46,880 bases of DNA, taken from contig JAAOMT010000419.1 in the NCBI GenBank assembly GCA_016748015.1, positions 11,505 to 58,384 of the forward strand. The letters run 5' to 3'. Positions 10,701 to 23,042 of the stretch are shown in pieces. The DNA is from Geosiphon pyriformis (Eukaryota > Glomeromycota > Glomeromycetes > Archaeosporales > Geosiphonaceae). The notes below the pieces were generated by a model that saw nothing but the letters and a program-made list of their open reading frames with translations, did not search any database and had not been told where the DNA came from. The position numbers and the translations under genes are program-made. The stretch's first letter is position 1. Each line of letters opens with the position of its first letter.

Positions 10701-13700
10701 AATTGGATTCAAGCAATTATAATTACTTGAAAAAAGGTAATGGAAAAAGTCTTGTAGATTTTTATCTTGGCTGTCAATATTCATATTGTTATAAATAACC
10801 AAACAAAATATTTTATGACTAACATGGATTTTTTAAATATGGATGGCATACAAAATTTGCAAAAATAAATTCTGAATGATATTGAAAGCTTTTAGTAAAA
10901 AAGTAAGTAATAAATTGCTTTTTTAAATTTTGATTAGTGGTAAGGTTGCTTTTTCACTTTAATTATCATTTGAAGAGTCAAAAAATTCATTTATTGTGTC
11001 AAAATAAATATGTGCATATTTAAGGCTGTTATTGTTTTTTTATGTATTTAAGTCTATTTCACTTTTTATTTTGTTTATATTATAGTGTTATAGCCTAAAA
11101 TATTGGCCTGTATTAATTTTGCGCATTGCATTAAAATTTATATTGTTTTAAAATTCATTTATTGTCTATTTTATGATAAATGAACAAAAAACCGCAAAAA
11201 AATATTTATATAAAGATAAAAAAAGAATAAAATTTTCAACTACAGCATTTTTAACATGTACAAATTATCACCACTTTTTAACATATTAGATAAGAAAATT
11301 CTAAAGAAATATGCAATCAATAAAATGTGAAAAAATAAAAAATAAAATTTTAATATAATTAATAAAAATCACCAAACAATTTTAAAATTTTCTGAATTAT
11401 AATTTTACATAATATATATTATTTTAAACATTAAAAATATAAATGCTTTTTGTTTTTTTTCTATTATTTTGTTTATTATTATTTTATACACATATATTTT
11501 TAATAATAAACAAATATATGTTATGAAAAAAATTTAATTGACAAATTTTATATTAATTTACCAAATAACTGTTTTTTTTAAAAAATCAATAAAATATATA
11601 AGTTTATTTATTTTAATATTTAAAAATAAACTTTTTTTTCTTTCTTATTTTTATGACTATACTTAAAACAAAGAGTAAAAAATTTGTAAACATCATAGTA
11701 CTTGAAGTCACTGATGATATTTTTACCAAAAACACACTTACAACTATAAAACCTGCTTAATAGCATTCTATAAAAGCACTTTTCTTAAATAATATTGTAA
11801 TAAGTCAATTTCTGGCTGGTTTTAAAGCACTTTTTTTGGTTTTGAATAAAAGTTTTTTTTTTCCAAAGTTTTATTAAAGTAACATATTAAAAATAGTCTT
11901 AATATAATTATTATCATTTTAAAAAATTCCAAGATTTTTAATTATAAGCCAGTAATTAAGCTGCTGTTTTTTTTGTTATCTTTTTTTAACTATTCAAAAA
12001 AAAAAAAACTTTTTTCTCTTTTTTAAGTTAGTTGTTAATTTTTTTGTAATACCAAAAAACTTTGTTTTTTTAATGTTTTTAGCATTATTTTAATTATATT
12101 GAAGTTGTTTTTTTTTTGCAAAAAATAAAGCTTTGGTTTTTTCTGTTTTTTTGGTTTTTTTATTAATTCTATAATATTAACATTAATTATAGAACTTAAT
12201 TCTATTATATAATAATAATAAATACATATTTACCAAATTTGTGTTAAATTTTGTTTTTTTGGTATATTAAATTTTAGTTAATTATTACTGGTTTTAAAAA
12301 CTAAACAAGTTATATAAATTTAAATAATTAATTTATTGAATTATTAATCTTAAAAATTAGACCAATTATATAAAAACTAAAATATATTTTTTTTTGTTTT
12401 TTAAGAATATTGTTTTTAATAATATTTAAAAAACTTTTACAATTTATTAAAAAATTTTTAAAATGATGGTTTTTATTTTTGTACTTAATAAAACTACAAT
12501 AATTAAATTAGTTTTTGTATAGTTTTTTTAATAAAAATTAAATTATTAATTAGCATAAAATTATTTTTAATTACTATTTTTTTCAAAAGTTAATTTATAC
12601 TGTTAACAAAAAATAACATACTGATATAATTTTATGTTTTATATTAGTGCTTTTAGAATTAAATATTAAATATTAATTGTACTTTTTAGTAAATATTTAT
12701 TTAATATATTTCACAAAAATTAACAATTATACAAATCAAAAAAAATAGTAAAAAAAAAATAAAAAAGTTGATATTATTTTTTATTAATAAGATGTAAAAA
12801 AAACTATAACAATATTAGTTTTGAATTTAAAAAACCAAACTTTTATATAAGTATTTTGGCTTTTTTTGTAATAATCAAAATTTTTAAAACATTTAAACAT
12901 ATAATATTTAAGATTTTTGTCTAAATTTCTGAAAACATTTTATTTAAAAATTTTAATTTTACTAAGTTTTCTATAATATTTAAATTGTTTTTTATATAAT
13001 AATTTTTTGTTTATAAATAAAACTTTTTTATTATTCTTTTAAATATATTAAAAAGAAAAAATATTTTGGTAGTTATATATTTAAACTTATATTTTTCTAT
13101 TTTATTGCCAATTTTCTGTTTTTTTGTAACAGTTTTTTATGAATTTATAATAAAACATTTTTTTATTAATTAAAAATATATCTGTATTAAAATTAAAATG
13201 ACTTTTTTTATAATTGTTTTGGTATTTTACTAAAAAATATCATAAGTATTATAACAACTAATAACTAATTAAGTTTTTAATAATATTTTTTGATTTGTAT
13301 ACTATAAGTAAATTGATTATTAAATATTGTTTTATATTGGTTTTGTAATATATAAGAATTATTGTTAATATTTTATTAATTATAGTTTTTTTATTAATTT
13401 GCGAATTTATTATCAAAAATATTGTTTCAATTTAATTTGTACTTAAAAAATAAATTATTAATACTTAAAAAAGTGTTTTATATATATTTTTTAGTCTTTT
13501 TTTAAATTTTTTGTAAATAATTATTAATGTTTTTACCAAAAATTTAAGATCGTTTTAAGTTTTCTTTATAAAATATTTTTATAATTAAATTTAATTATTT
13601 TTTTAAAAAGAACAAATTTAATTGTAACAATCTGTTACATAAAACAACTTTAAAAATAGCTTTAATTAGGATCGAAGTTTTTATTAAATTTTAAAAAAAT

Positions 13701-13859
13701 AACATGTAATAATGATGTATATTATTTATTTTTATTAAACAATTAAAGTTGGATTATTAATTTTACTAAAAATAAATACAATATTTAATTATTGCAAAGT
13801 AAAAAATAAACAAATAATTGACTAAATTTTACCTAATTTTAATATTTTATACTATTGTA
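10701..13859. other. Extremely AT-rich desert, left part
   Basis: About 3.2 kb of almost pure A/T with long homopolymers, hardly any CpG and no frame above about 60 codons. I could not read any protein remnant here. Because the adjacent 13,860-15,970 stretch is a decayed transposase, this may be the rest of the same element or a stack of older ones. Confidence 0.6.
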
Positions 13860-15970
13860 TCTTGAAAGATCATATTTACTACAAGTGTATTTTGTGTATA
13901 GTTTTCTTTTTTTTTAATAGCAGACTTATAATGTTTGGTTTTTAGGCATTTTTTATGTCATAATACTAATAGATTTTTAATTTATTTAAGTTTATTTTTT
14001 TTATTGGCATTATCAATTTTATTGTTTTTTAAGACTTGGTCTTAATTTTGAAGTATAGGCGCTATTTTTTTATATTGGCCAATAAATTGCCTTAACTATA
14101 TTATCATCTTATTATGATTATTATCTTCAATAGTAAGCTAAGCAATCTGTTTTATAAATTCTTGCATTTTATTATATTTTTGTTTCTTCTGTATTGCAAA
14201 ATATAAAACATTAATAATAGTCTTAAATATAATTAGAAGATTTAGAATTACTATTTCATTAGAAGAATTTTTTGCAGTTTTTTAATTTGTGAAGCAAAAA
14301 GCTTTAGTGACTAAATTATTGTTTCTTTTTTTATTAGTATACTATTACAAAGATATTATTTAAATATAAAATTCCACAATTTTTGAATGTAACATTACTT
14401 AAAAATAATAGTAATAAACAATACTATAAAATATACTAGACAAACATAAACAAAAATAAAAACAGAATTAATAATTATTATAAAATATAAATGCTTGCTA
14501 TTTTCTGGTTATAGATCTGTAATTTTCTATACTTTTTTAATGTTTTTTTATTGACTTTAGCAATCATTAATTTTAATAAAATTTGTTTTACATTATACAG
14601 ATTCTCAATAAAATCACTTATTATATTAGAACTAGAATTCTAAATATCAAAATATTGTTAGATAAATAACTTAAAAAAGTATATTAAGAAATAAATTCTC
14701 TTATTTTATTATAAGTATTAATATTTAATGATAATTGATTTACAATAAAGTATAAATATTGGCTATTTTTAAATATTCTATAAATAAGATATAAAGTATA
14801 AAATATTAAGTTATTTGTTTGTCAACTTCAAAAAAAAATTATGGCCAACTGATATAATTCTTATATTAGATAAAAGTATACTATATTCAAAAAAATGATT
14901 CCATTCTGTCTCATTTTTAAGTTTTGTATTTAATATTAGCAAAATTACACAAATTGTCATTTGCTAAAAGCATGTATTTAATAATATTGTTGAGACTTTT
15001 AATATAAGAAGTAGTTTAAATTTTTGTAATAAATATTTTTAATGTAAATATACAGGTCTATATTTGTTAACTAAGATAAAAAGCTTTTATTAGGTAATTT
15101 TTAGCATTAATATATGTTTTAGTAAATTGTAATCATTATTTATAAAAAATTTTTTTACATAAACTATTACAACATAGAAAAAAATTATGAACAAAGTTTT
15201 TATATTGATTATAAAGCTTTAACTTGAGATTTCTTGATAAGTTTTTATTAATGTGAAAAATACAATAAATTTGATAAGTTGTTTTATATACTTGAGCAAT
15301 TGCTATATCTGCTACAGAATTAATATTAATGATAAACATTAATGGTTTTGTTATTATTGCTTTTTTTGTGTATTCTAAAATTTATTTATATAATTTAACA
15401 GTTTTATCTAATACAAAAACTTGTACAATAAAGTGAAATCTTATGTTATTATCTACAATAAAAAAAAAGTGACATCTGATAGCAGTTGGTCTTTACTGTA
15501 TTGTCATTTAAAACAATATTATAATACTCTAATCAAAAAACAACTTGTACAAAAGACATCTAAAATACATGAGTAAGCCAATTTTTATTAATTTCAAACT
15601 TTACAATTCATTTAAGATTATTTAATTTGCAATTTATAAGAGTTGTTAATAAGTAAAATGTATCATGCTTTTTGTTGTCATAAACTTTAAATTTTTGTAT
15701 TGTATTTATAAGATCACAATCAAAAATAAATGCTATTAAAAATAAAATTTTTAATAATTTTTTTGGATGGTAATTAATAGATTTGCATATTTCATAAAAA
15801 ATTGAATCTCTTAAAGAATGTTATCTAAAATTTTTTAATATATCAAAGCATATTTTCTAATATTAAGATATAATAAATAATTGTATATATTATTAAGAGT
15901 AATAAAAGTTATTTTGTGTGAGTTTTTAGTACAGTTAATATTAATATACCAATTATATCTTTAATGTTTT
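13860..15970 (-). pseudogene. Hollowed-out MULE (Mutator-like) transposase
   Basis: Reading the minus strand through stops and frame changes gives a recognisable MULE transposase of about 700 codons. From the N-terminus: a FAR1-type zinc-finger remnant (WYININ, about 15,960-15,850, with Cys and His positions now Tyr); DSIFYEICKSINYHPKKLL; FYLLTTLINCKLNNLK; the first catalytic Asp region LNDNTVKTNCYQMSL (Asp at 15,503-15,505 retained); VDNNIRFHFIVQVFVLDKTV; the second catalytic region FIININSVADIAIAQVY, where the family has a TDxDP-like motif and both Asp are now Asn; TTYQIYCIFHINKNL; YIKSLNNIIKYMLLAND, where the catalytic Glu (RVES in the family) is Lys at 14,997-14,999. The C-terminus ends with a basic KTKHYKSAIKKKENYTQN tail near 13,900. 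Stops are mostly TGA/TAG at Trp-like positions. Terminal inverted repeats were not found. Confidence 0.8.
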
Positions 15971-16860
15971 AATTTGGTATTCTAATAATTTTGAATATTA
16001 ATCTTTTTTTTTGGTTTATATTAACTGTCAAATTTGTATTCAAAAGTGTAATGTTTAATGCTGCTATCTGAATGTTATTTTAATTTCTTTTAGATAACTC
16101 TAAATTCTTGTTGTTTATTATAAATTTTCATAATTATGTTAATATTTTTCTATGTATTAAAAGCATAACTAGTACAAAGTCTTATAAATTTATAAATATA
16201 AAAAAATTTGACACTAAATATAACTGAAATTATAAGCAAAAATTTTATTTTTATTTATAAACACTTGATTATTTAATTGAAATAAGTCTTTACTAATGTA
16301 ATTCTAGAGTTAATTAATTAGTTTTATATTAAGAATAGGTTCTAAATTAGAATAAAAATAACTTTAATCTTTTAACACATAATTTTTTACTAGACATATA
16401 TATATATTTTTCTCTAAAAACAAACTGTTTATTTTTTTTTGTTCTGTATTTACACCAAAATATTAATCTTAATATAATATATAACATATAAAGTATTATA
16501 TTTAAAATTGTTAATTAATCATAATACTAATTAATATATCCAAGTAAATATTATCTAAAATAGTTTGAAAAGTCAAATTTTGCATAATCTGTTGTCTTTA
16601 ACACTTTAAAATCTATAGTTCATATTTGGTACACAAATTTTCATGTTTATATTTATAATATATAAGATTTTTTTATGACTTAAATACTATTTAAAACAAA
16701 AAAAACTTTTTGTTGTACAAAAATAAAAGCAGTTACACCAAAAATTTTGATGTGTTTTTGTATTACAATATACAAATAATATATGTTAAATTCAAAAACC
16801 ATGTGATATAATATATGTAATTTATTTTTAATCAATAAAAATAATTAAAAAGATTGAAAC
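15971..16860. other. AT-rich desert upstream of the MULE frame
   Basis: AT-rich sequence with no readable frame. It probably contains the 5' part of the decayed MULE element; no element end was identified. Confidence 0.4.
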
Positions 16861-16861
16861 G

Positions 16862-16920
16862 TCGATCACTGCGCCATATATAGCACGTGTTGCACGTGCT
16901 ATATATGGCATAGCGATCGA
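16862..16920. repeat. Long near-perfect palindrome with CpG and E-box cores
   Basis: Perfect 17-bp arms, GCCATATATAGCACGTG (16,873-16,889) and its exact complement (16,893-16,909), flank a TTG loop. Pairing continues outward through 16,862-16,872 with 16,910-16,920 with about three mismatches, giving an arm of about 28 bp. Each inner arm ends in CACGTG. The patch contains at least six CpG dinucleotides, whereas the surrounding kilobases have almost none. It could be a foldback or MITE remnant, a cruciform, or a protein-binding site. Confidence 0.85.
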
Positions 16921-16933
16921 TGAAACAAATAAT

Positions 16934-16961
16934 GTCACGTGTTAAACTATTATGTCACGTG
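16934..16961 (+). promoter_or_regulatory. Two further TGTCACGTG sites, 20 bp apart
   Basis: TGTCACGTG occurs at 16,933-16,941 and again at 16,953-16,961. With the two CACGTG cores inside the palindrome (16,884 and 16,893), this makes four bHLH-type E-boxes within 78 bp. GTCACGTG also fits the yeast Cbf1/CDEI consensus RTCACRTG. Function is inference only. Confidence 0.4.
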
Positions 16962-17712
16962 CTTTTTCTAAGATTGTTACAAATTTTTTTTGTAACAGAT
17001 TATTACAAATCTATAAATTTTTTAAAAAAATATTGTTTCAATATTTGTTTTAATAGTATTATTATATATTTATAAAATAAATAGTTTTTTTACTGGTTTT
17101 TATTAAAATTTTACAGAATATTTAATTAAAATATTCTATTAATTTAATACTTTATAATAAAAAAAAAAGAAAAATTTGTAATATACTTCAAGTTTTTTTA
17201 TCAATAAGTTAGAAAAAGTTTTTTTTTATTTATAAGTAATTCTTAAAAACATTTATGTTTATATATAATTTTTTAAATAAAGTTAACAATTAAATAGTAG
17301 TTTAATTTAATATTGTTTTTGCTTTTATTTATTTTATTAAGTAATTTGTTATTATAATTTATCTGTTTTTATTCAAAATTATTGTTAAAAATTTAACAAC
17401 ATTGATTCCAATTTTTTTAAAAATTAACCAATAAAAATTATATAAACATTTTTTTTTAATTGAATTGTTTTTTTAATATATTTTGCTAAAAAATTAATAT
17501 ATATAATATATATAATAATTTTTTTAAATTAAATAACTTTGATAATTGATTAAAATTTTTTGATTTTTTTGAATATAATTAATTTAACAAATCAAATAAA
17601 AATTTAATTGTTTGTGCAAATATTTTATTATTATTAATTATATTCTAATAAATATTGTTTTTTATATAAAAATTTAATAAGTATTAAATAATTTTCTAAG
17701 TTTACTGTTATG
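16962..17712. other. AT-rich desert between the palindrome and LINE copy 1
   Basis: About 750 bp of nearly pure A/T. A small hairpin (TGTTACAAA ... TTTGTAACA, near 16,976-16,999) follows the E-boxes. No frame is visible. Confidence 0.5.
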
Positions 17713-19881
17713 TTTTTTTTTTATGCATTTAACAAGTGAAGTCTAATTATTATTTAGTATATAAAACCAAACTAAGTGGATCAAATTAAACACAGTTTAT
17801 ATACTTGTTACATATAGCCAGCCATTCAGACCAACCAAGGCTATACTACACATCTATGTAAACACACACATTACTACCTAAACCAGAAAAAAAATGACAC
17901 ATCCTGCACTTACCAAAGTTAATTACAAAAGATTCTATAATACTAAGCATACAAATTACCCTATTGGATAATGTAGACACTAAATACAAAGACAGGTCTG
18001 AAATTAAATTATTATCCTTAACTAAACCAGCTTTCTCTATATCTACCTTATGTTTAGATCTAATAAGCTATATCTTAGCATAATACAGCTTTACTACAAA
18101 CTTGGCAGAATTAATAAGAGCCAAAACAGCTCTCTTTTTCTTTTTAAAGCACAAAACAGTTTCAGCATACCAATCTCTTAAAACAAAACCTTTGCAAATA
18201 ATAATGTATAGACCCATATTCGAAAAACATGATAAAAATAAATGCAAAATAGAAAATAAAAATAGGCAAAAAAAACCTGTCAACAAAACCTATTTCTTAG
18301 TAGCTTTAGCCAAAATGTTCTCACAAAAACCAATGTCATCAGAATACATAAAAGCATGATCAGATACTTCTATTTTATCACACAGCAAGTACAGCACTCC
18401 AGAATAGTTCTTGTTATATAACTTTTTCCTAACTATAACTGGCAGCCATTTATACACTGCTTTTATTAAATATGTTTGCATACTAACTGACTTTTAGCTG
18501 GTAAATCCAAAAAGCATGTGTGAATACAGTTGCCAGATCTTTGTAGTAGCTTTCCAATCTATTTTCCTAATAATAACACTTGGGACCACATTATAACTAA
18601 AGCCAGTCTCCCAATAGGCATGGCAAATTAACTGGTATATATTACACAAAATAATAAATATTACCAGATATGGCAGTATTCTCAGCAACCAAAAACCATT
18701 TCTGAATTCCAACCAACAAAGAAAAAGAAGAAAAGATAGTTTTACCTATTAGCACATCTGCTTTAATATTGTCTGATACCTCTGAATGGCTCTTAACCTT
18801 CTCCCAATTTATTAAAATGTTTTTATCCTTAAGAAAATTGACTATATGTAATTGCTTGATTCAATAATGATTACAAAAATCAAACACAGCCAATGAGGCT
18901 TTAAACACACAAATATTAATCACAGATTGGCTGTTAAAGTAAAGAATCACAGAACATGAAAACAGAATGCACTCCAAAACCAGAGCAATAGCTTGTAATT
19001 CAGTTAAAATAAAAGACAGAAGCCTATCTATTCTTATCCCAATACTCATATCTACTGCAGAAAAGTAAACAGCTGCTCTACTTACCACTTCAGCCAAATT
19101 AGCACTTTTCAAAAATCCATCTGTGTAAATCTCAATATAATTAGACCAAACCTCTAACAAACTACTACAAAATTCAAAAAACACCTTAGATTCCAAAACA
19201 TCTACTATAGATATACCTGAAACTACAGCAAATTCAACTCCAAGAAAAACATTCCCAACCAAAAACTCAGATGTTAGCACAAATTAACAAGGTACAGAGC
19301 TCCTTAGATCCAATCTCTTCTACTATCAAAATGTTTTCTATTCTATTATCTTCCCTTTTTTGTTCAAAAGTCTGTTACCAAAAGCTACATTAAACCTCTT
19401 TAAAGATAAAACTGAATTATAGTACAAGGGCTGCCTCAAAATATAAGACATAAAAAATTTGCCAGACCCATGAAAAGCACTAGGTAGATTGTTTACCAAA
19501 AACAACTCATTATCTAAAAAAATTCTCACCACCCCAGCCAAAAAATTGTTTATTGAACTAACATATAACCTGACAGGAAACTGTAAAGAATTCAGAGGAG
19601 ACCACCCCAGAATCTGCAAATCCAAAAACCTATGCTTAAATAAACAACCAAGAATACCATAAGCATTGGAGAAAGAAATTAGTGCAATGAGTTTCCTTTT
19701 AAATTGCACTTGCTCAAAAGGTTTCAATTTATACAATAACAGATAATACAAAACTTTACTGAAAAAGTCACATGGCAAACCAGCCTTGACTTTAAGACTC
19801 TTCTTGACTATTACATCTCATTTGTGGCACATACTTGAAAAAATAAAGCTAAACTGTATTCTATAACTAATAATTGGCTGC
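17713..19881 (-). mobile_element. LINE copy 1, 3' segment (RT end, RNase H, zinc motif, 3' UTR)
   Basis: This minus-strand non-LTR retrotransposon segment ends in a T run on the plus strand (17,713-17,722), which is the poly(A) tail. Its 3' UTR resembles those of copies 2 and 3. From 19,881 downward: the end of the RT domain (QPIISYRIQFS), thumb/connection sequence (KPFEQVQFKRK, FSNAYGILG, NNFLAGVVRIF) and an RNase H domain with IYTDGFLKSA and ILTELQAIALVLEC; the LFSDSQ of the family is LYFNSQ here, so the second Asp became Asn. The C-terminal Cys/His motif is ruined. The frame is broken in several places. The upper edge is the exact insertion point of the gypsy element. Confidence 0.9.
19878..19881. 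repeat. Target-site duplication, left copy (CTGC)
   Basis: CTGC immediately precedes the left LTR and is repeated immediately after the right LTR at 30,047-30,050. Removing the element and one copy restores a continuous LINE reading frame. Confidence 0.85.
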
Positions 19882-20760
19882 TGTTATTCATAGAAATATA
19901 GAAAATATATATTAGCATAGTTATTAGCCAATCAAAAGTAAACATAGTAAAATATAGAATTCCAGGATTCCTCTCAGGAATTGTAGAATTCCAGGAATTA
20001 CAGAATTCTTACAAGGAATCGCAGGATTCCAGAATTCCAGGATTCCTCTCAAAAAAATTGCAGGATTCTAGGAATCCCAGGATTTTTGTCGTAAAGAATC
20101 AAGGAATTAAGAAATCTCAATTATGTATATATAGTAGTAGTATTAAAAGCTAAAAAGATAGATCTCTCAGTTTAGATTTAATCTAAGCAACCCTCCAAAC
20201 CACAATCATTTAATAAATAACTATTTGTTATCTCAAATTCATTTCCACTATCAACACTTTATGTTGATAATAATTGACACTTAATCACACTAGAACAATA
20301 GCTCTTAATCACGGCTATTGATGGAATACTAACTTGCAAATCGCCTTGGCTTATTTCTTTTCTTTCTTTATTTTTATTTTTTTTCTTTATTTTCTTGCTT
20401 TAATTTTATTGTTGTGTACTAACTCTATTGAGGATTAATGCACAGGGCACTGACATCAAAATAAACATGACTGGTAAAAGACCCAGAAATAAGGGTAGAA
20501 CACTCAATTAAGGATAGCTTACCAGGAGGAATACCAGCTATCAAGCTGAGAAAAAAATTGACAAAACTGCAGTTTCGGGAAGCTACAAATAAAACTATCA
20601 TCATTGAATCTCTGTCCATTATACAAAGAACTCAACCAAACCCTTTGGATACAAAACTTTCAGATATCAAACCTTTAGATCACTATCAACTGCAACTAGA
20701 TTTGAGCACCAAATTATGGGTTGTTATTTAATCCAACACCAGAAATTGTTATCTGTAATA
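19882..20760 (+). repeat. Left LTR (879 bp)
   Basis: It starts TGTTATTCATAG and ends GTAATA, where the right copy keeps the canonical ...CA end. It includes a GAATTCC-rich array (19,957-20,087), a TATA box TATATATA (about 20,126-20,133) and AATAAA near 20,213. A plus-strand frame of about 85 codons (to about 20,731) and a shadowing minus-strand frame lie in the 3' half and recur in the right LTR. Confidence 0.95.
19957..20087 (+). promoter_or_regulatory. GAATTCC/GGATTCC repeat array in the LTR (U3)
   Basis: A run of degenerate short palindromic units (GAATTCC, GGATTCC, GGAATTGCAG) every 10-15 bp lies upstream of the TATA box. The same array is at 29,243-29,373 in the right LTR. Its place just 5' of the TATA box suggests a binding-site cluster in the element promoter. 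Confidence 0.55.
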
Positions 20761-20761
20761 T

Positions 20762-22951
20762 TTGGTGCTTCCTGTGAGGTATAATTTTACAGAGAATCAG
20801 CACCAACAACCCTATCCAAAAGTAGCAGAATCAGAAAACATAAGAGCAAACCATTTAGGATTCATGAAATCCTTATTTCAACATTACTGTGAACACCTAA
20901 GATTAAACCATAATCACATATCCGCAGAATCAGTCTTCAATTTCTATGTCAATGAGAGAATTGCCTACTTATTAGGAATACCAGTAAACACCGAATCATC
21001 AAAAGAAACCTTTTACAGCAAATTGATCCAAAATACCAGCTTACTAACAAATCATAATTTCACATCCATCATTACTAAGATCAACAAAGAAATTGAACTT
21101 CACACTCAACAAAGATATCCAATTACTTATGCCAGTAAAAGCAAAAGAAAACTACAAACACCAGCAGTAACACCCAAAAAGATACAACCACCCACTTGGA
21201 AGAAAACAAGAGTTGAATCACCAATTGCTCCATCTTATTACTACACACTAAGAAGCGCCATCAATATAACATCAGCAAGCACATCCACCTCAAACACAAT
21301 ATTAAAATTTGGACAATTCCCATTCCAAAGTAAACAAAGGAAAACAAATCTACTAAGACCATACAGTGAATATTTTGAAGGATTTAAATTGCGATCACCA
21401 ACACCATTAGGAATTCGATCACTGCCGCCTCAACCAGACTTTGGAACTGCTACCCTGTGGAAACTATCTGAAGAAGAAGAGGAAAAAAAATCGGAAGATT
21501 AAGAATTTACTTACCAAAATCCGATCCTTGAAAACCCGGAATTTGGAATCCCAAACGTTCAAACTCAATGAGAAAATCCGGAAATCAAAACCCTGAATAT
21601 TCAAACACTGCAAAATCAAAACCCTGAAGTAATTCATCAGCACTTGCCTCCAGTTATCGTCATTAATCGACCACAAGTGGAACCAATTGGCCAGCCTATC
21701 CAAACACCGAACCAACAAAATCAACAATCACTCCCAGTACCGCCTCAACAACAACAACAACTTCTACTACAGCAACAACAACTTCTACTACAGCAACAAC
21801 AACAAATGGCATATGCACCAATTATGAAACTCAACAAATTCACCGGCGAAGAAGACAATACACAAGTTTGGCTAAACAATGTAGAAAAAGCCATCGCAGC
21901 CAATGGATGGAATGATGCCAGAGCCATGCAAGCCATACCCTATTTTCTTAAGAATACAGTGAATTTATGATATCAAAGCCTGGTCAACAAACCCCAAGAT
22001 TTCAATGCCTTCAAACTAGAATTTTTGAAATACTTTAGCAATAACAACAGCATTAACAGATTAGCCAACACTTTCACTACAATTAAACAAGGAGAAACTA
22101 AAGCAGTTACCACATATCTGGGACACTTCTATAGAAATCTATGACAAATCCAAGCAATTGATGCTAATTATTTCACAGTGTCACAGATTCTCAATCAATT
22201 CATCTGTGGCCTGTGCAGTAGCATCCTGCAACACATACACCCATTGCATCCAGCCACTCTTAAGGATGCAGTCATACACATCAGAGATTTTGAATCTGCT
22301 GAATTAAAAGCCAATCATGTCCATGCCATAAACCTAGTAATAAATGGATCATCTGAATTGGATTCCAAATTGAAACAATTTAGTGATTCAATTAATCAGA
22401 AATTAGAGGGATACTTAGCTGACAATCACACAATTTATCAACCACCACAACGATGCAATAATCCAGGAAATGCGAATCATTTCCAAAATCAGTCGCATCC
22501 ATCATTATTATCAGCAGCACCAAATCAGCCATGGCAGCCAGAAATGCGTGTTTGCCACAACTGTGGTAAACAAGGACACATAAGAGCAGACTGCAGATTT
22601 TATAGCAACAATTCATGATTGGGAAATCAATATAGAAATCCCAATCGCAGATTTCAAACTCCGAATTGTTACCCAAATCAAGATCAAACTACTTACCTGC
22701 CAATGACACAGTTACAAATCTATCAACCACCAGTATATCAAACTCCAGTCTATCAAACACCCACAATCTATCAACCACAGCCACAAGTAATTTATCAGCC
22801 ACAACCTCAAGTAGTTTATCAACTCCAACAACAAATTCAAACACCACCACAAAACTTGCCTCAAAATGGAATCCAAAGGCTGAGAATGATACAACAAAAC
22901 TGGCAATTGGTGATGATAGTCCACCAACCAATCTTCAGTTTGTCAAACTAG
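20762..22951 (+). pseudogene. gag: gag polyprotein region
   Basis: All of this lies in one frame with stops at 21,500 (TAA), 21,968 (TGA), 22,142 (TGA) and 22,616 (TGA). Order: an N-terminal matrix-like region (PVRYNFTENQHQQPYPKVAE, HLGFMKSLFQHYCEHLRLNH), an acidic segment, a Gln-rich tract (about 21,740-21,806), the capsid-like domain (MKLNKFTGEEDNTQVWLNNV, FKLEFLKYFSNNNSINRLAN, QGETKAVTTYLGHFY) and a zinc knuckle CHNCGKQGHIRADC (22,553-22,594, CX2CX4HX4C intact) that would bind RNA. It ends in a Tyr/Gln/Pro repeat (YQTPVYQTPTIYQPQPQV, 22,717-22,860). The open frame starts over the primer-binding site; no ATG is evident before residue 34, so the true start is uncertain. The frame probably ran straight into pol in the active element. 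Confidence 0.9.
20763..20780 (+). promoter_or_regulatory. Primer-binding site
   Basis: TGGTGCTTCCTGTGAGG begins 2 bp after the left LTR and starts with TGG, as expected for pairing with a tRNA 3' CCA end. The tRNA species was not determined. Confidence 0.7.
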
Positions 22952-23042
22952 CAAACAGGATCTCGTCAACAAAATTCAGATACCAGTCATACCCAAAACC
23001 CAAATTCCCAGAACTATTTAAGTCTCCTGGTTACCTTAGAAG

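Noticed and set aside
10701-17712. Mitochondrial DNA insertion, suggested by the extreme AT content.
   Set aside because: No mitochondrial gene was readable, whereas a nuclear MULE transposase was.
21745-21936. Minus-strand Cys/Ser-rich frame.
   Set aside because: It is the antisense of the gag Gln tract, which produces Cys and Ser codons by chance.
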